DNA of 64,000 nucleotides from NCBI RefSeq assembly GCF_016653295.1, contig NZ_NHSF01000008.1, positions 22,528 through 86,527 of the forward strand, in the 5' to 3' direction. The translations under genes were made by a program, and so were the position numbers. This document shows, piece by piece, positions 8,555 to 18,427 of this stretch. The DNA comes from Halochromatium salexigens. Its GTDB lineage: Bacteria; Pseudomonadota; Gammaproteobacteria; Chromatiales; Chromatiaceae. A model generated the notes under the pieces. That model saw nothing but the letters and a program-made list of their open reading frames with translations. It was not told the DNA's origin and did not search any database. Within the stretch, counting starts at the first letter, position 1, and every line of letters begins with the position of its first letter.

Positions 8555-8902
8555 ATGGGAACTCGCCCCGACCCCGAACCGGTCTATCTCAGCTACTGTA
8601 CGTGTCCCGATGCCAAAACGGCGCAGTCGCTAGCAAAGACGCTCGTCGCCGAGCATCTCGCCGCCTGCGTCAATGTGCTGCCAGGACTGGTCTCGGTCTA
8701 TCGCTGGCAGGCGCGGATCGAGACCGACGCCGAGGTGCTGTTGCTCATCAAAACCACCAAGGCTCGCGTCGCTGCCCTTGCGGCACGGATCGAGACACTC
8801 CACCCCTATGACGTCCCCGAGGTGATCAGCCACCCGATCACTGCCGGCAACACGCACTATCTGGATTGGGTCCGCCAATGTACCGCGAACAACCACCTCT
8901 GA
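8555..8902 (+). CDS. cutA: Divalent-cation tolerance protein CutA
   Basis: CutA1 is a small trimeric ferredoxin-fold protein linked to copper tolerance. The ATG at 8555 gives a 115-residue protein of normal size; the longer frame upstream has no family similarity. Family blocks are YLSYCTCPDAKTAQSLAKTL, EHLAACVNVLPGLVSVYRW, EVLLLIKTTKARV and HPYDVPEVISHPI. The conserved Cys in AACVNV is present. The dsbD start at 8878 lies inside its 3' end, so the pair is translationally coupled, as in other Gammaproteobacteria where cutA precedes dsbD. Confidence 0.93.
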   Translation: MGTRPDPEPVYLSYCTCPDAKTAQSLAKTLVAEHLAACVNVLPGLVSVYRWQARIETDAEVLLLIKTTKARVAALAARIETLHPYDVPEVISHPITAGNTHYLDWVRQCTANNHL

Positions 8903-11358
8903 CAGGCCTGGGGCGCCATCGGCGCCACTCTTTTCTGAACCACGTCCAGCGTGGCCTCAGCTTTCTGCTACTGCTCGCCATTGGACTCGCCCTGCCCATG
9001 GCAAGCATGGCTGAGGATGACTTCCTTCAGCCGGATCAGGCGTTCCGCATCAGCGGCGCCGCGCAAAGCCCGGAACAGATCAGTGTGAGCTGGGATATTG
9101 CGCCTGGTTATTACCTGTATGGCGCCAAGTTCCGCTTCGAGAGCAAGACGCCGGGGATCAAACTGGGCTCGGCCGAACTGCCGCCGGCGAAAACCAAGAA
9201 TGATCCGTTTTTTGGTGAGGTGACGATCTACCGCGACCGCGTCGAGGCCGAGATACCGCTCGAACACAGCGAGGATGTCGGCGAAGTCATTCGTATCGAG
9301 GCCCAGTCTCAAGGCTGCGCCGACGTCGGGTTCTGCTATCCGCCGCAGCGTCAGAGCCTCCTGCTGGAGATGCCGCAACTCGCCGCACTCGAGCAAGCCG
9401 CGGATGGCCCTGCTGGCGGCGAAACGGGCGCCGACATAACCCGCACTGACGCGTTAACGGCGCAATCGCCAGTGGCCGAGGACACCTCCTCGACCTCACA
9501 AACGGCCGATGAGCGATCGAGCGCTCAGAGCAGTACCGCCAGCCAGTCGCTCGGTCTTGGTTTCGAGGACGACATCCTCCCGGCCGAGGAGGCGTTCCAG
9601 CTCGATGCCCGCGTCGAAGATCCTCAAACCCTCGCATTACGCTGGCGCATCGCCCCTGAGACCTATCTCTACGAAGAGAAGATCGACCTCAGGCTCGAGG
9701 ATGCCGAGGGCGTGCAGCTCGGCCGCTATGAACTGCCACCGGCCGAGATCAAGTCCGAGACCGTGCGCCCCGACGGCACGATTGGTGATGTCGCCATCTA
9801 TCATGGTGATGTCGAACTCAGCGTGCCGCTGCTGCGCGGCAGCGAGGAGGCGACCGAGATCACCCTGGTCGCCACCTACCAGGGCTGCGCCGAGCGCGGC
9901 ATCTGCTACCCGCCCGTGACCGATCAGCGGCAACTCGCGCTACCGCCGGCGGTGACCACGGTCGCCCTCACGCAGACCGACCCAGACGATCCAAACCCCG
10001 CCAGCCAGCGCACGGCTGCGAGCGCCTCGGCCCCGCCGGAGCGCGTCTCGGAGCAGGATCAGATCGCCGCGCGCCTCGCCAATACCGGCATCCTCGGCGC
10101 CCTGGCCATCTTCTTCGTGCTCGGTCTGCTGCTCGCGTTCACGCCCTGCGTGTTCCCGATGATCCCGATCCTCTCCGGCATCATCGCCGGCCAGGGTGAC
10201 AGCCTCACCACGCGCAAGGCCTTCTTCCTCTCACTCGCCTATGTGCTGGCGATGGCGCTCACCTATGCCATCGTTGGTGTCATCGCCGGGCTGTTCGGCG
10301 CCAATCTGCAGGCGACCTTCCAGAATGCCTGGGTGCTCGGCGCCTTCGCCGCCATCTTCGTCGCGCTCTCGCTGTCGATGTTCGGCTTCTACGATCTGCA
10401 ATTGCCGAGCAGTGTCCAGACCAAGCTCACCCAGCTCAGCAACAAGCAGCAGGGCGGCACGCTGACCGGCGCGGCGATCATGGGCGCGCTCTCGGCGCTG
10501 ATCGTCGGCCCCTGCGTGGCGCCGCCGCTGATGGGCGCGCTGATCTTCATCGGCAAGACCGGCGATGCGGTGCTCGGCTTCTTCGCCCTGCTCGGCCTCG
10601 GTCTCGGCATGGGCGCGCCCTTGCTCGCCATCGGCACCTCGGCCGGCAAGCTGCTGCCGCGCGCCGGGGTCTGGATGGACGCGGTCAAGGCGGTGTTCGG
10701 GGTGCTGCTGCTGGCGGTGGCCGTGCTGCTGGTCGAGCGGGTGATCCCGGCCGCCGTCGCCATGGTGCTCTGGGGGCTGCTGTTGATCAGCTCCGGTGTC
10801 TACCTCGGCGCCCTCACCCAGCATGGGCCGGAGGCCAGCGGCTGGTCCAAGCTGTGGAAGTCGCTCGGCGTGGCCCTGCTGCTCTATGGCGTGCTGATGC
10901 TGATCGGCGCTGCCGCCGGTGGCAAGGACACCCTCCAACCGCTGCGCGGCCTGGCGCCGGCGGCGGGCGGACAGGGGGCGGTGGCCGCGCATCCGCAGTT
11001 CGAGCCGATCAAGACCGTGACCGATCTGGATCAGGCGGTCGCCGAGGCGCAGGCCCAGGGCAAGCCGGTGATGCTCGACTTCTACGCCGATTGGTGCGTG
11101 TCCTGCAAGGAGATGGAGCGCTACACCTTCCCGGACCCGGCCGTGCAACAGGCGATGGAGCGCTATGTGCTGCTCCAGGCCGATGTCACCGCCAACGATG
11201 CTGCCGATAAGGCGCTGATGCAGGAGCGCTTCGGCATCCCGGGACCACCGGCGATGTTGTTCTTCGACGCCGAGGGGCAAGAGCAACGCGGTTGGCGCTT
11301 GGTCGGCTTCGTGCCGGCCGAGGAGTTCGCCGCGCACCTGAACGGGTTCGACCGATGA
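8878..11358 (+). CDS. dsbD: Thiol:disulfide interchange protein DsbD with duplicated N-terminal domain
   Basis: DsbD carries electrons from cytoplasmic thioredoxin across the membrane to periplasmic thiol proteins. At 826 residues it is some 230-260 longer than usual. The signal peptide is at residues 20-45. Two consecutive nDsbD-type domains follow, about 47-165 with C147/C153 in GCADVGFCYPP, and about 233-355 with C337/C343 in GCAERGICYPP, joined by a Ser/Thr/Ala-rich linker. Then come the eight-helix membrane domain (FTPCVFPMIPIL and VGPCVAPPLMGAL carry its redox cysteines) and a C-terminal thioredoxin domain with WCVSC. The ATG at 8878 is used; TTG at 8866 is possible. It overlaps cutA, and its stop overlaps the next start (ATGA). 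Confidence 0.95.
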   Translation: MYREQPPLTGLGRHRRHSFLNHVQRGLSFLLLLAIGLALPMASMAEDDFLQPDQAFRISGAAQSPEQISVSWDIAPGYYLYGAKFRFESKTPGIKLGSAELPPAKTKNDPFFGEVTIYRDRVEAEIPLEHSEDVGEVIRIEAQSQGCADVGFCYPPQRQSLLLEMPQLAALEQAADGPAGGETGADITRTDALTAQSPVAEDTSSTSQTADERSSAQSSTASQSLGLGFEDDILPAEEAFQLDARVEDPQTLALRWRIAPETYLYEEKIDLRLEDAEGVQLGRYELPPAEIKSETVRPDGTIGDVAIYHGDVELSVPLLRGSEEATEITLVATYQGCAERGICYPPVTDQRQLALPPAVTTVALTQTDPDDPNPASQRTAASASAPPERVSEQDQIAARLANTGILGALAIFFVLGLLLAFTPCVFPMIPILSGIIAGQGDSLTTRKAFFLSLAYVLAMALTYAIVGVIAGLFGANLQATFQNAWVLGAFAAIFVALSLSMFGFYDLQLPSSVQTKLTQLSNKQQGGTLTGAAIMGALSALIVGPCVAPPLMGALIFIGKTGDAVLGFFALLGLGLGMGAPLLAIGTSAGKLLPRAGVWMDAVKAVFGVLLLAVAVLLVERVIPAAVAMVLWGLLLISSGVYLGALTQHGPEASGWSKLWKSLGVALLLYGVLMLIGAAAGGKDTLQPLRGLAPAAGGQGAVAAHPQFEPIKTVTDLDQAVAEAQAQGKPVMLDFYADWCVSCKEMERYTFPDPAVQQAMERYVLLQADVTANDAADKALMQERFGIPGPPAMLFFDAEGQEQRGWRLVGFVPAEEFAAHLNGFDR

Positions 11359-11921
11359 AGGCCGCCAAGGTCCTCGCGGTCACGGTGCTGGCCGGCTCGG
11401 TCAGCATCGGGCTGGCGGTGTTCGGCGAACGCTGGCTCGAGCACGAGCAGCACGCCGCCGAACAGCATCGCGGTGGCGCTCTTCAAGGCGTACTCGACAC
11501 CCTCCCCGAGCAGCAGCTCGCGCCGTTCCAGGACCAGGCGCTCAACAGCCGTCGTTGGGCGGGCAAGGTGGTGGTGCTGAATTTCTGGGCTACCTGGTGC
11601 CCGCCCTGCGTGCGTGAGATGCCGTTGCTCGATGAGTGGCAGCAGATCCACGGCGACCGGGGACTTCAGGTCGTGGGGATCGCCATCGACCAGGCGGACG
11701 CGGTCGCCAGCTTTCTCGAGGACCACCCGGTGCGCTATCCGATCTTGCTCGGTGAGCGCGAGAGCATCGCCCTCACGCGCGGGCTCGGCAATCGCATCGG
11801 CGGGCTGCCGTTCACCATGGTCTTCGATGCCCTCGGGCGCCAGGTCTTCAGTTACCTCGGCGAACTCGACGACGCGCTGCTCGAGAGCGAGGTCGAACCG
11901 CTGCTGCCCGAGACGGGCTGA
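11355..11921 (+). CDS. TlpA-like thioredoxin-fold thiol-disulfide oxidoreductase
   Basis: This is a periplasmic, membrane-anchored thiol oxidoreductase of the TlpA/ResA type, likely reduced by DsbD and acting in cytochrome c maturation or disulfide reduction. The ATG at 11355 overlaps the dsbD stop. The 188-residue protein has an N-terminal anchor (AKVLAVTVLAGSVSIGLAVF), then the motif NFWATWCPPCVREMPLLDEW with the CPPC redox pair near residue 81, and the cis-proline region GGLPFTMVFD. The coupling to dsbD strongly supports a functional pair. The exact substrate is unknown. Confidence 0.88.
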   Translation: MKAAKVLAVTVLAGSVSIGLAVFGERWLEHEQHAAEQHRGGALQGVLDTLPEQQLAPFQDQALNSRRWAGKVVVLNFWATWCPPCVREMPLLDEWQQIHGDRGLQVVGIAIDQADAVASFLEDHPVRYPILLGERESIALTRGLGNRIGGLPFTMVFDALGRQVFSYLGELDDALLESEVEPLLPETG

Positions 11922-12111
11922 ACGCCAGCCAGAACAAGCCTGTAACAGGCATCCAACGGCGTCGATCCCGGGGTCTTCGCCGACGAGAGGGCGATAACGC
12001 CTTTGTAAATTGGCGCCTGATGCCGTACCCTGTCGGCTGACGATCCAAGAATGCCTGAACGACCTTGTTTTCGACGGTTCGCTGCCGATAGATGCGTTTT
12101 CGCCCGCTGTT

Positions 12112-12558
12112 ATGGTCAAGATCCTTTGCTTGAACGGACCGAACCTGAACCTGCTCGGCACGCGCGAGCCCGATCTCTACGGGCACCACGGGTTGGAGCA
12201 CATCGGCGAGGAGTTGATCGCGACCGCTGAAGCCGCGGGCCATGAACTGCAGATGCTCCAGAGCAATGCCGAGCATACGCTGATCGATGCGATCCACCGC
12301 GCGGGCCGCGAGGGCGTCGCCTTCATCCTGTTCAACCCAGCCGCCTTCACCCATACCAGCATCGCGCTGCGAGACGCGCTGCTGGCGGTGCGCATTCCGT
12401 TCATCGAGTTGCACCTGTCCAATGTGCATGCACGCGAGCCGTTCCGGGCTCAGTCGTATTTCTCGGATATCGCCGAGGGCGTCATCAGCGGGCTGGGCAC
12501 ACAGAGCTACAGCCTGGCGCTGACGGCGGCCCTGGCGCGGCTCGGGGCGGCCCGCTGA
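12112..12558 (+). CDS. aroQ: 3-dehydroquinate dehydratase, type II
   Basis: AroQ dehydrates 3-dehydroquinate in the shikimate pathway. The ATG at 12112 gives the standard 148-residue protein beginning [20 protein letters not shown]. Conserved pieces are the lid and active-site region [15 protein letters not shown] (Arg and Tyr), [29 protein letters not shown] with the catalytic His, and [15 protein letters not shown]. It heads the aroQ-accB-accC order common in Gammaproteobacteria, 52 bases before accB. Confidence 0.96.
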   Translation: MVKILCLNGPNLNLLGTREPDLYGHHGLEHIGEELIATAEAAGHELQMLQSNAEHTLIDAIHRAGREGVAFILFNPAAFTHTSIALRDALLAVRIPFIELHLSNVHAREPFRAQSYFSDIAEGVISGLGTQSYSLALTAALARLGAAR

Positions 12559-12610
12559 GGTCGGCATTCAGGCACATACGCATTCATCCACGGCGAGAAG
12601 AACACCTGTC

Positions 12611-13060
12611 ATGGACATCCGCAAGGTCAAAAAGCTGATCGAATTGCTCGATGAGTCGAACGTCGCTGAGATCGAGATTCACGAGGGCGAAGAATCCGTG
12701 CGCATCAGCCGCCATGGCAGTGGAGCACCTCAGTTCATGATGCCAGCACCGGCCCCTGCCCCCGGCGCGGGCACCAGTGCGGCGGCCCCCGTGCCGGTGC
12801 CACCGAGCAGTCCCGAGATCGACGACGCCTGCATCGCGCGCTCGCCGATGGTCGGCACCTTCTATCGCTCGCCTTCGCCGGGCGCCAAGGCGTTCGTCGA
12901 GGAGGGCCAGGAGGTCAAGGTCGGCGACATCCTCTGCATCATCGAGGCGATGAAGATCCTCAACCAGATCGAGTCCGAGCGGGCTGGCGTGGTCAAGAAG
13001 ATCATGGTCGAGAACGGCCAGCCCGTCGAATACAACCAACCGCTGTTCGTGATCGAATGA
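12611..13060 (+). CDS. accB: Biotin carboxyl carrier protein of acetyl-CoA carboxylase
   Basis: AccB carries the biotin that shuttles carboxyl groups between AccC and the carboxyltransferase in fatty-acid synthesis. The 149-residue protein has an N-terminal helical region ([23 protein letters not shown]), a Pro/Ala-rich flexible linker (residues about 40-65), and the biotinyl domain with the target lysine in [13 protein letters not shown]. It overlaps accC by four bases (ATGA). Confidence 0.97.
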   Translation: MDIRKVKKLIELLDESNVAEIEIHEGEESVRISRHGSGAPQFMMPAPAPAPGAGTSAAAPVPVPPSSPEIDDACIARSPMVGTFYRSPSPGAKAFVEEGQEVKVGDILCIIEAMKILNQIESERAGVVKKIMVENGQPVEYNQPLFVIE

Positions 13061-14397
13061 TCGAGAAGATCCTCATTGCCAATCGCGGCGAGATCGCGCT
13101 GCGCATCCAGCGCGCCTGCCGCGAACTCGGCATCAAGACCGTCGCCGTGCATTCCGACGCCGATCGTGAACTCAAGCATGTGCTGCTGGCCGATGAATCG
13201 GTCTGCATCGGCCCGGCGCAATCGCGCGACAGCTATCTGCACATCCCGGCGATCATCAGCGCCGCCGAGGTCACCGACACCGTCGCCATCCATCCAGGCT
13301 ACGGCTTTCTCTCGGAGAATGCCGATTTCGCCGAGCGCGTCGAGCGCTCCGGCTTCATCTTCATCGGCCCCAAGCCGGACACGATTCGGCTCATGGGCGA
13401 CAAGGTCTCGGCGATCCGCGCCATGAAGCAGGCCGGCGTGCCCTGTGTGCCCGGCTCCGACGGTCCGCTCGACGATGATGCCAAGCACACGCTGCAACTG
13501 GCGCGCGAGATCGGTTACCCGGTCATCATCAAGGCCGCCGGTGGCGGTGGCGGGCGCGGCATGCGCGTGGTGCACTCCGATGCGACCCTGCTGAACGCGA
13601 TCTCGCTGACCAAGGCCGAGGCGGGCGCGGCCTTCGGCAACGATGTCGTCTACATGGAGAAGTACCTGGAGAATCCGCGTCATGTGGAGTTCCAGGTGCT
13701 CGCCGACAGCTACGGCAACGCCATCCATCTGTGCGAGCGCGACTGCTCGATGCAGCGCCGCCATCAGAAGGTGATCGAGGAGGCACCGGCCCCTGGCATC
13801 ACCCCCGAGCAGCGCGAGCGCATCGGCCGGCGCTGCGCCGAGGCCTGCAGCACCCTCGGCTATCGGGGGCTGGGTACCTTCGAGTTCCTCTATCAGGACG
13901 AGGAGTTCTACTTCATCGAGATGAACACCCGGGTGCAGGTCGAGCATCCGGTGACCGAGATGATCACCGGCATCGATGTGATCAAGGAGCAGATCCTGGT
14001 CGCCGGCGGCGAGCGCCTGCGCTACAGCCAGGGCGATATCGTCCCGCGCGGCCATGCGATCGAATGCCGGCTCAATGCCGAGCATCCCGAGACCTTCATG
14101 CCGAGCCCGGGGCGGATCGAAGAGTTCCACGCCCCCGGCGGCCCCGGCGTGCGCATCGATACCCACATCTACGCCGGCTATGTGGTCCCGCCCTACTACG
14201 ATTCGATGATCGGTAAGCTCGTCGCGCACGGCGAGGACCGGGAGGCGGCGCTCGCGCGCATGACCAACGCCCTGCGCGAGACCATCATCGAGGGCATCGA
14301 CACCAATATCCCGCTACATCGACAGTTGTTGAAGGACGCCGCCTTCCAGCAGGGTGGCATCAATATCCACTATCTGGAAAAGAAGCTCGGTCTCTGA
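13057..14397 (+). CDS. accC: Acetyl-CoA carboxylase biotin carboxylase subunit
   Basis: AccC carboxylates biotin on AccB with ATP and bicarbonate. The 446-residue enzyme is full length: N-terminal [20 protein letters not shown], the [15 protein letters not shown] segment, the ATP-grasp glycine loop [14 protein letters not shown], catalytic region [26 protein letters not shown], and the C-terminal domain. The start overlaps accB. prmA follows after 32 bases. Confidence 0.98.
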   Translation: MIEKILIANRGEIALRIQRACRELGIKTVAVHSDADRELKHVLLADESVCIGPAQSRDSYLHIPAIISAAEVTDTVAIHPGYGFLSENADFAERVERSGFIFIGPKPDTIRLMGDKVSAIRAMKQAGVPCVPGSDGPLDDDAKHTLQLAREIGYPVIIKAAGGGGGRGMRVVHSDATLLNAISLTKAEAGAAFGNDVVYMEKYLENPRHVEFQVLADSYGNAIHLCERDCSMQRRHQKVIEEAPAPGITPEQRERIGRRCAEACSTLGYRGLGTFEFLYQDEEFYFIEMNTRVQVEHPVTEMITGIDVIKEQILVAGGERLRYSQGDIVPRGHAIECRLNAEHPETFMPSPGRIEEFHAPGGPGVRIDTHIYAGYVVPPYYDSMIGKLVAHGEDREAALARMTNALRETIIEGIDTNIPLHRQLLKDAAFQQGGINIHYLEKKLGL

Positions 14398-14429
14398 CCG
14401 CTGCCACCGCTACCTTGCCGACCTCCCCC

Positions 14430-15326
14430 ATGGCCTGGATCGAACTCGAACTGCTGGCGGACCGTGACCACGCAGCGCTGCTCGAAGCCGCGCTGGAGAA
14501 CGCCGGCGCGCTCGCGGTGACCCTGGACGAGGGCGGCGGCGAAGGGCTCGATGAGGTGCTGGAGCCGGCCCCCGGCGCGACGCCGCTTTGGCGCCAACTG
14601 CGCATCACCGCCCTGTTCGAGGATGATCCAAACGGCAGCATGCAGGCCGAGGCCTCGGCGGACGCGCTAGCCGCCCAATGCCTGGTGCCACCGCGTCTGC
14701 ATCGGCTCGATGACCGCCCCTGGGAGCGAGTCTGGCTCGAGGATCTGCATCCGCAGCGATTTGGGGAACGGCTCTGGGTCTGTCCGCGCGGCCAGCGCGT
14801 TGAGGCACCCAACGCCGTCATCATCGATCTCGACCCCGGGCTCGCGTTTGGCACCGGTCATCATGCGACCACCGCGCTCTGTCTCGAATGGCTCGATCGC
14901 GCGCCGCTCGCCGGCCGCACCCTGATCGATGTCGGCTGCGGCTCGGGCATCCTCGCCATCGCCGCGCTCAAACTCGGCGCGGCCCGTGCCATCGCCATCG
15001 ATCACGACCCGCAAGCCTTGGAGGCGACGCTCGAGAACGCGACGGTCAATGCCGTCGCCGATCGGCTCAGCGTCCACCCGCCCGAGCAGATGCCACAGGA
15101 GGCGGCGGATCTGCTGGTCGCGAATATCCTCGCCGGCCCGCTGTTGGAACTCGCGCCGACGCTGGCGCGGCTGACCAAGCCGGCGGGGCGGCTCGCCCTC
15201 TCGGGCATCCTCGCGCATCAGGCCGAGGCCATCGGCAACGCCTATGGCGCCGACTTCGCGCTCGAGCCGGCACAGCAGCGCGAGGACTGGATACTGATCA
15301 GCGGTCGGCGACGGGGTGTCGACTGA
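14430..15326 (+). CDS. prmA: Ribosomal protein L11 methyltransferase
   Basis: PrmA trimethylates lysines and the N-terminus of ribosomal protein L11 using S-adenosylmethionine. The ATG at 14430 yields MAWIELELLADRDHAALLEAAL, the usual family start; a TTG five codons upstream is less likely. The 298-residue protein has the N-terminal substrate-recognition domain, then the class I methyltransferase fold with LDPGLAFGTGHHATTALCLEWL, DVGCGSGILAIAALKLGA and VANILAGPLLELAP (NxxA-type motif). It overlaps the dusB start by 11 bases. Confidence 0.95.
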   Translation: MAWIELELLADRDHAALLEAALENAGALAVTLDEGGGEGLDEVLEPAPGATPLWRQLRITALFEDDPNGSMQAEASADALAAQCLVPPRLHRLDDRPWERVWLEDLHPQRFGERLWVCPRGQRVEAPNAVIIDLDPGLAFGTGHHATTALCLEWLDRAPLAGRTLIDVGCGSGILAIAALKLGAARAIAIDHDPQALEATLENATVNAVADRLSVHPPEQMPQEAADLLVANILAGPLLELAPTLARLTKPAGRLALSGILAHQAEAIGNAYGADFALEPAQQREDWILISGRRRGVD

Positions 15327-16476
15327 CTCCACGCCGGACCGGACCGCTGCCCAGGCCGCCATGCTCCTGGCGCCCCTTCGGATCGGTTCGGTCAGCATCC
15401 CCAATCGGCTGTTCCTCGCGCCCATGGCCGGGGTCACCGATCAACCCTTCCGCACCCTCTGTCGAGCGCTCGGTGCTGGCCTGGCGGTATCCGAGATGGT
15501 CTCCGCCAATCCTGCCTTGCGCGGCACCCGCAAGAGTCGCGAGCGCCGCGATCACCAAGGCGAGCCCCGTCCCATCGCGGTGCAGATCGCCGGCGCCGAT
15601 CCACAGCAGATGGCCGAGGCCGCGCGCGATAACGTCGACCGCGGCGCCGAGCTGATCGATATCAATCTCGGCTGCCCGGCGAGGAAGGTGTGCAAGATTG
15701 CCGCCGGCTCGGCGCTGTTGCGCGACGAGGTCTTGGTCGGGCGCCTCCTCGAGGCGGTGGTGCGCGCCGTCGAGGTACCGGTGACACTGAAGACACGCAC
15801 CGGCTGGTCGCCGCACACGCGCAATCTGCCGCGCATCGCCGCCATCGCCGAGGCCAGCGGGATTAGCCTCATCAGCGTGCACGGGCGCACCCGCGCCTGC
15901 GGCTATCGCGGCGAGGCCGAATTCGAGAGCCTGGCCGGCATCCGCGCTCAGTGCGCGCTGCCGTTGGTGGCCAACGGCGACATCGACAGCCCGGCCAAGG
16001 CGCTGCAGGTGCTGAACGCGACCGGCGCCGATGCTATTATGATCGGACGTGCCGCGCTCGGCCGGCCGTGGATCTTCGGCGCCATGGCGACGGCGCTACG
16101 CGCCATCGCCGGCCCTGAGCACCGGCCCAGCAGCAGACCCAACGACAGACCCAGCGATACGCCCTCGGCCCCGACCCGCGAGGTGCCAAGCGCACCTTCG
16201 AGCGCTTGGATCGGGGCGATCTTGATGGAGCATCTGGATCGGCTCTACCGGTTTTACGGCGAGCCGCGTGGTGTGTTGATCGCACGCAAGCACATCGGCT
16301 GGTACCTGCGCGCGCTCGGCCCCGAGACCGGGGCCGAGCATTGGCGGTCGCGTTTGATGACGGCCACGGCGGCGGCGGAGCAACAGGCGCTGCTGCGCGA
16401 ATACTTTCAACAGGACGCCGACGCGGCCACAGAGCGCCCCTGCGCGGCATCATCTCGAACTGGCGGGAGCCATTGA
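15316..16476 (+). CDS. dusB: tRNA-dihydrouridine synthase B
   Basis: DusB reduces specific uridines of tRNA to dihydrouridine with FMN and NADPH. The 386-residue frame uses GTG at 15316; an ATG at 15361 (MLLAPLRIGSVSIPNRLFL) is an equally credible start and gives a more typical N-terminus. Visible features are LAPMAGVTDQPFRTLCR, QIAGADPQQMAEAARDN, DINLGCPARKVCKIAAGSALL with the catalytic Cys, ISVHGRTRACGYRG and ANGDIDSP. An insert rich in Pro/Ser/Arg (about residues 270-300, RPSSRPNDRPSDTPSAPT) is unusual. fis follows immediately, forming the classic dusB-fis operon. Confidence 0.95.
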   Translation: MSTDSTPDRTAAQAAMLLAPLRIGSVSIPNRLFLAPMAGVTDQPFRTLCRALGAGLAVSEMVSANPALRGTRKSRERRDHQGEPRPIAVQIAGADPQQMAEAARDNVDRGAELIDINLGCPARKVCKIAAGSALLRDEVLVGRLLEAVVRAVEVPVTLKTRTGWSPHTRNLPRIAAIAEASGISLISVHGRTRACGYRGEAEFESLAGIRAQCALPLVANGDIDSPAKALQVLNATGADAIMIGRAALGRPWIFGAMATALRAIAGPEHRPSSRPNDRPSDTPSAPTREVPSAPSSAWIGAILMEHLDRLYRFYGEPRGVLIARKHIGWYLRALGPETGAEHWRSRLMTATAAAEQQALLREYFQQDADAATERPCAASSRTGGSH

Positions 16477-16755
16477 ATGAATGATGGAGAAGGCTTTGCG
16501 GTGCCGGAAGCGGAGTCGCACCGCACTGAGCTGCTGCGCGAATGCGTGCTCGGCGCCTTACGCAGTTACCTCGACAGCATGGGCAATCATGAGATCCATG
16601 GACTCTATCGCTTGGTCATGAACGAGGTCGAGCAGCCGTTGATCGAGGCTGTGCTCGAGCACACCAAGGGCAACCAATCCGCAGCCGCGGCGATCCTCGG
16701 CATCAGCCGTGGCACCCTGCGCAAGAAACTCAAGCATCGCGCCGACGCGCCTTAG
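16477..16755 (+). CDS. fis: DNA-binding protein Fis
   Basis: Fis is a nucleoid-associated protein that bends DNA and controls rRNA and many growth-phase promoters. The 92-residue protein has the C-terminal helix-turn-helix of the family (EHTKGNQSAAAAILGISRGTLRKKLK). The N-terminal arm differs from enteric Fis, as expected outside the enterics. The ATG directly follows the dusB stop, as in E. coli. Confidence 0.95.
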   Translation: MNDGEGFAVPEAESHRTELLRECVLGALRSYLDSMGNHEIHGLYRLVMNEVEQPLIEAVLEHTKGNQSAAAAILGISRGTLRKKLKHRADAP

Positions 16756-16802
16756 CCGCGCACCCCTGACGGCGAGCGCGAGCCGCACTTGGAGAATGAT
16801 GA

Positions 16803-18392
16803 ATGAAACCAATCAAGCGGGCGCTGATCAGCGTCTCCGACAAGACCGACCTCGCCGCCTTTGCCGCCGCGTTGAGCAAGCAGGGAGTGGAAATCCTCTC
16901 CACCGGCGGCACCGCCCGGCTGCTCATCGAGCAGGATATCCCCGTGCTCGAGGTCGCCGAATACACCGGCTTCCCGGAGATGATGGATGGGCGCGTGAAG
17001 ACCCTGCATCCGCGCATCCATGGCGGCATCCTCGGGCGCCGTGGCGAAGATGACCCGGTGATGCGCGAGAACGAGATCCGACCGATCGATCTGGTGGTGG
17101 TGAATCTCTATCCGTTCGAGGACACCGTCGCCCGCCCCGACTGCGACCTGCCAACCGCGATCGAGCACATCGATATCGGCGGGCCGACGCTGATCCGTGC
17201 GGCGGCCAAGAACCATCGCGATGTCACCGTGCTCTGCGATCCAGCCGATTACCCGCGCGTGCTCGATGCCATGGCCGCGAATGGCGGCGCGGTCGATGAC
17301 CAGACCCGCTTCGATCTGGCGGTGCGCGCGTTCGAGCACACGGCCCATTACGACGGCGCCATCGCCAACTATTTGGGCGCCCTCATCGAGCAGCCAGAGG
17401 ATGCGCAGGCCCAACCCCAGGCCCAGACAGAGGCGCTGCCGCGCACCCTCAACCTGCAGTTCCGCAAGCGCCAAGCCCTGCGCTACGGCGAGAACCCGCA
17501 TCAGACGGCGGCCTTCTATGTCGGGCGTGGCGGCTGCGAGGCGAGCGTCGCCACCGCCGAGCAGCTCCAGGGCAAGGCGCTAAGCTACAACAACATCGCC
17601 GATACCGACGCCGCACTCGAATGCGTCAAGCAGTTCGACGAAGCACCGGCCTGCGTGATCGTCAAACACGCCAACCCCTGTGGCGTCGCCCTCGGCGAGC
17701 ACCTGCTCGAGGCCTATGAGCGCGCCTTCAGCACCGATCCAGAATCGGCCTTTGGCGGCATCATCGCCTTCAATCGGCGACTCGATGGCGAGACCGCAGC
17801 GGCCATCGTCGCGCGCCAGTTCGTCGAAGTGATCATCGCCCCGGAGGTCAGCGACGAGGCCATTGCGGCGGTCGCGGCGAAGAAGAATGTGCGCCTGCTG
17901 CGCTGTGGTCCCTGGCCCGTGGAACGCCAAGGCTATCGCGACTTCAAACGCGTGCGCGGCGGGCTCTTGGTGCAAGCGACCGACCTGGAGCTGAGCAGCG
18001 CGATCAAGACCGTGACCCAGCGTGAGCCCAGCGAGGCGGAACGCCAAGATTTACTGTTCGCCTGGCGGGTGGCCAAGTTCGTCAAATCCAACGCCATCGT
18101 CTATGCCCGCGATGGCATGAGCATTGGCGTCGGTGCCGGCCAGATGAGCCGCATCAACTCCGCCCGCATCGCCAGCATCAAGGCCGAGCAGGCTGGACTG
18201 GAGGTCAACGGCGCGGTGCTGGCCTCCGATGCCTTCTTCCCGTTCCGCGACGGGCTCGATCAGGCCGCTGCCGCCGGCATCCGCGCCGTCATCCAGCCCG
18301 GCGGCTCGATGCGCGATGAGGAGGTCATCGCCGCCGCCGATGAGCACGAGATCGCCATGCTGTTCACCGGCATGCGCCATTTCCGGCACTGA
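16803..18392 (+). CDS. purH: Bifunctional AICAR formyltransferase / IMP cyclohydrolase
   Basis: PurH catalyses the last two steps of purine synthesis to IMP. The 529-residue protein has the N-terminal methylglyoxal-synthase-like IMP cyclohydrolase domain (residues about 1-150, [38 protein letters not shown]) and the formyltransferase domain (from about 210), with [26 protein letters not shown] short Ala/Gln-rich stretch ([16 protein letters not shown]) joins them. purD, often next to purH, is not present here; lpxA follows instead. Confidence 0.97.
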   Translation: MKPIKRALISVSDKTDLAAFAAALSKQGVEILSTGGTARLLIEQDIPVLEVAEYTGFPEMMDGRVKTLHPRIHGGILGRRGEDDPVMRENEIRPIDLVVVNLYPFEDTVARPDCDLPTAIEHIDIGGPTLIRAAAKNHRDVTVLCDPADYPRVLDAMAANGGAVDDQTRFDLAVRAFEHTAHYDGAIANYLGALIEQPEDAQAQPQAQTEALPRTLNLQFRKRQALRYGENPHQTAAFYVGRGGCEASVATAEQLQGKALSYNNIADTDAALECVKQFDEAPACVIVKHANPCGVALGEHLLEAYERAFSTDPESAFGGIIAFNRRLDGETAAAIVARQFVEVIIAPEVSDEAIAAVAAKKNVRLLRCGPWPVERQGYRDFKRVRGGLLVQATDLELSSAIKTVTQREPSEAERQDLLFAWRVAKFVKSNAIVYARDGMSIGVGAGQMSRINSARIASIKAEQAGLEVNGAVLASDAFFPFRDGLDQAAAAGIRAVIQPGGSMRDEEVIAAADEHEIAMLFTGMRHFRH

Positions 18393-18427
18393 TCCCGGCC
18401 AACGAGCACGGAGTCCGGACCCAACCG

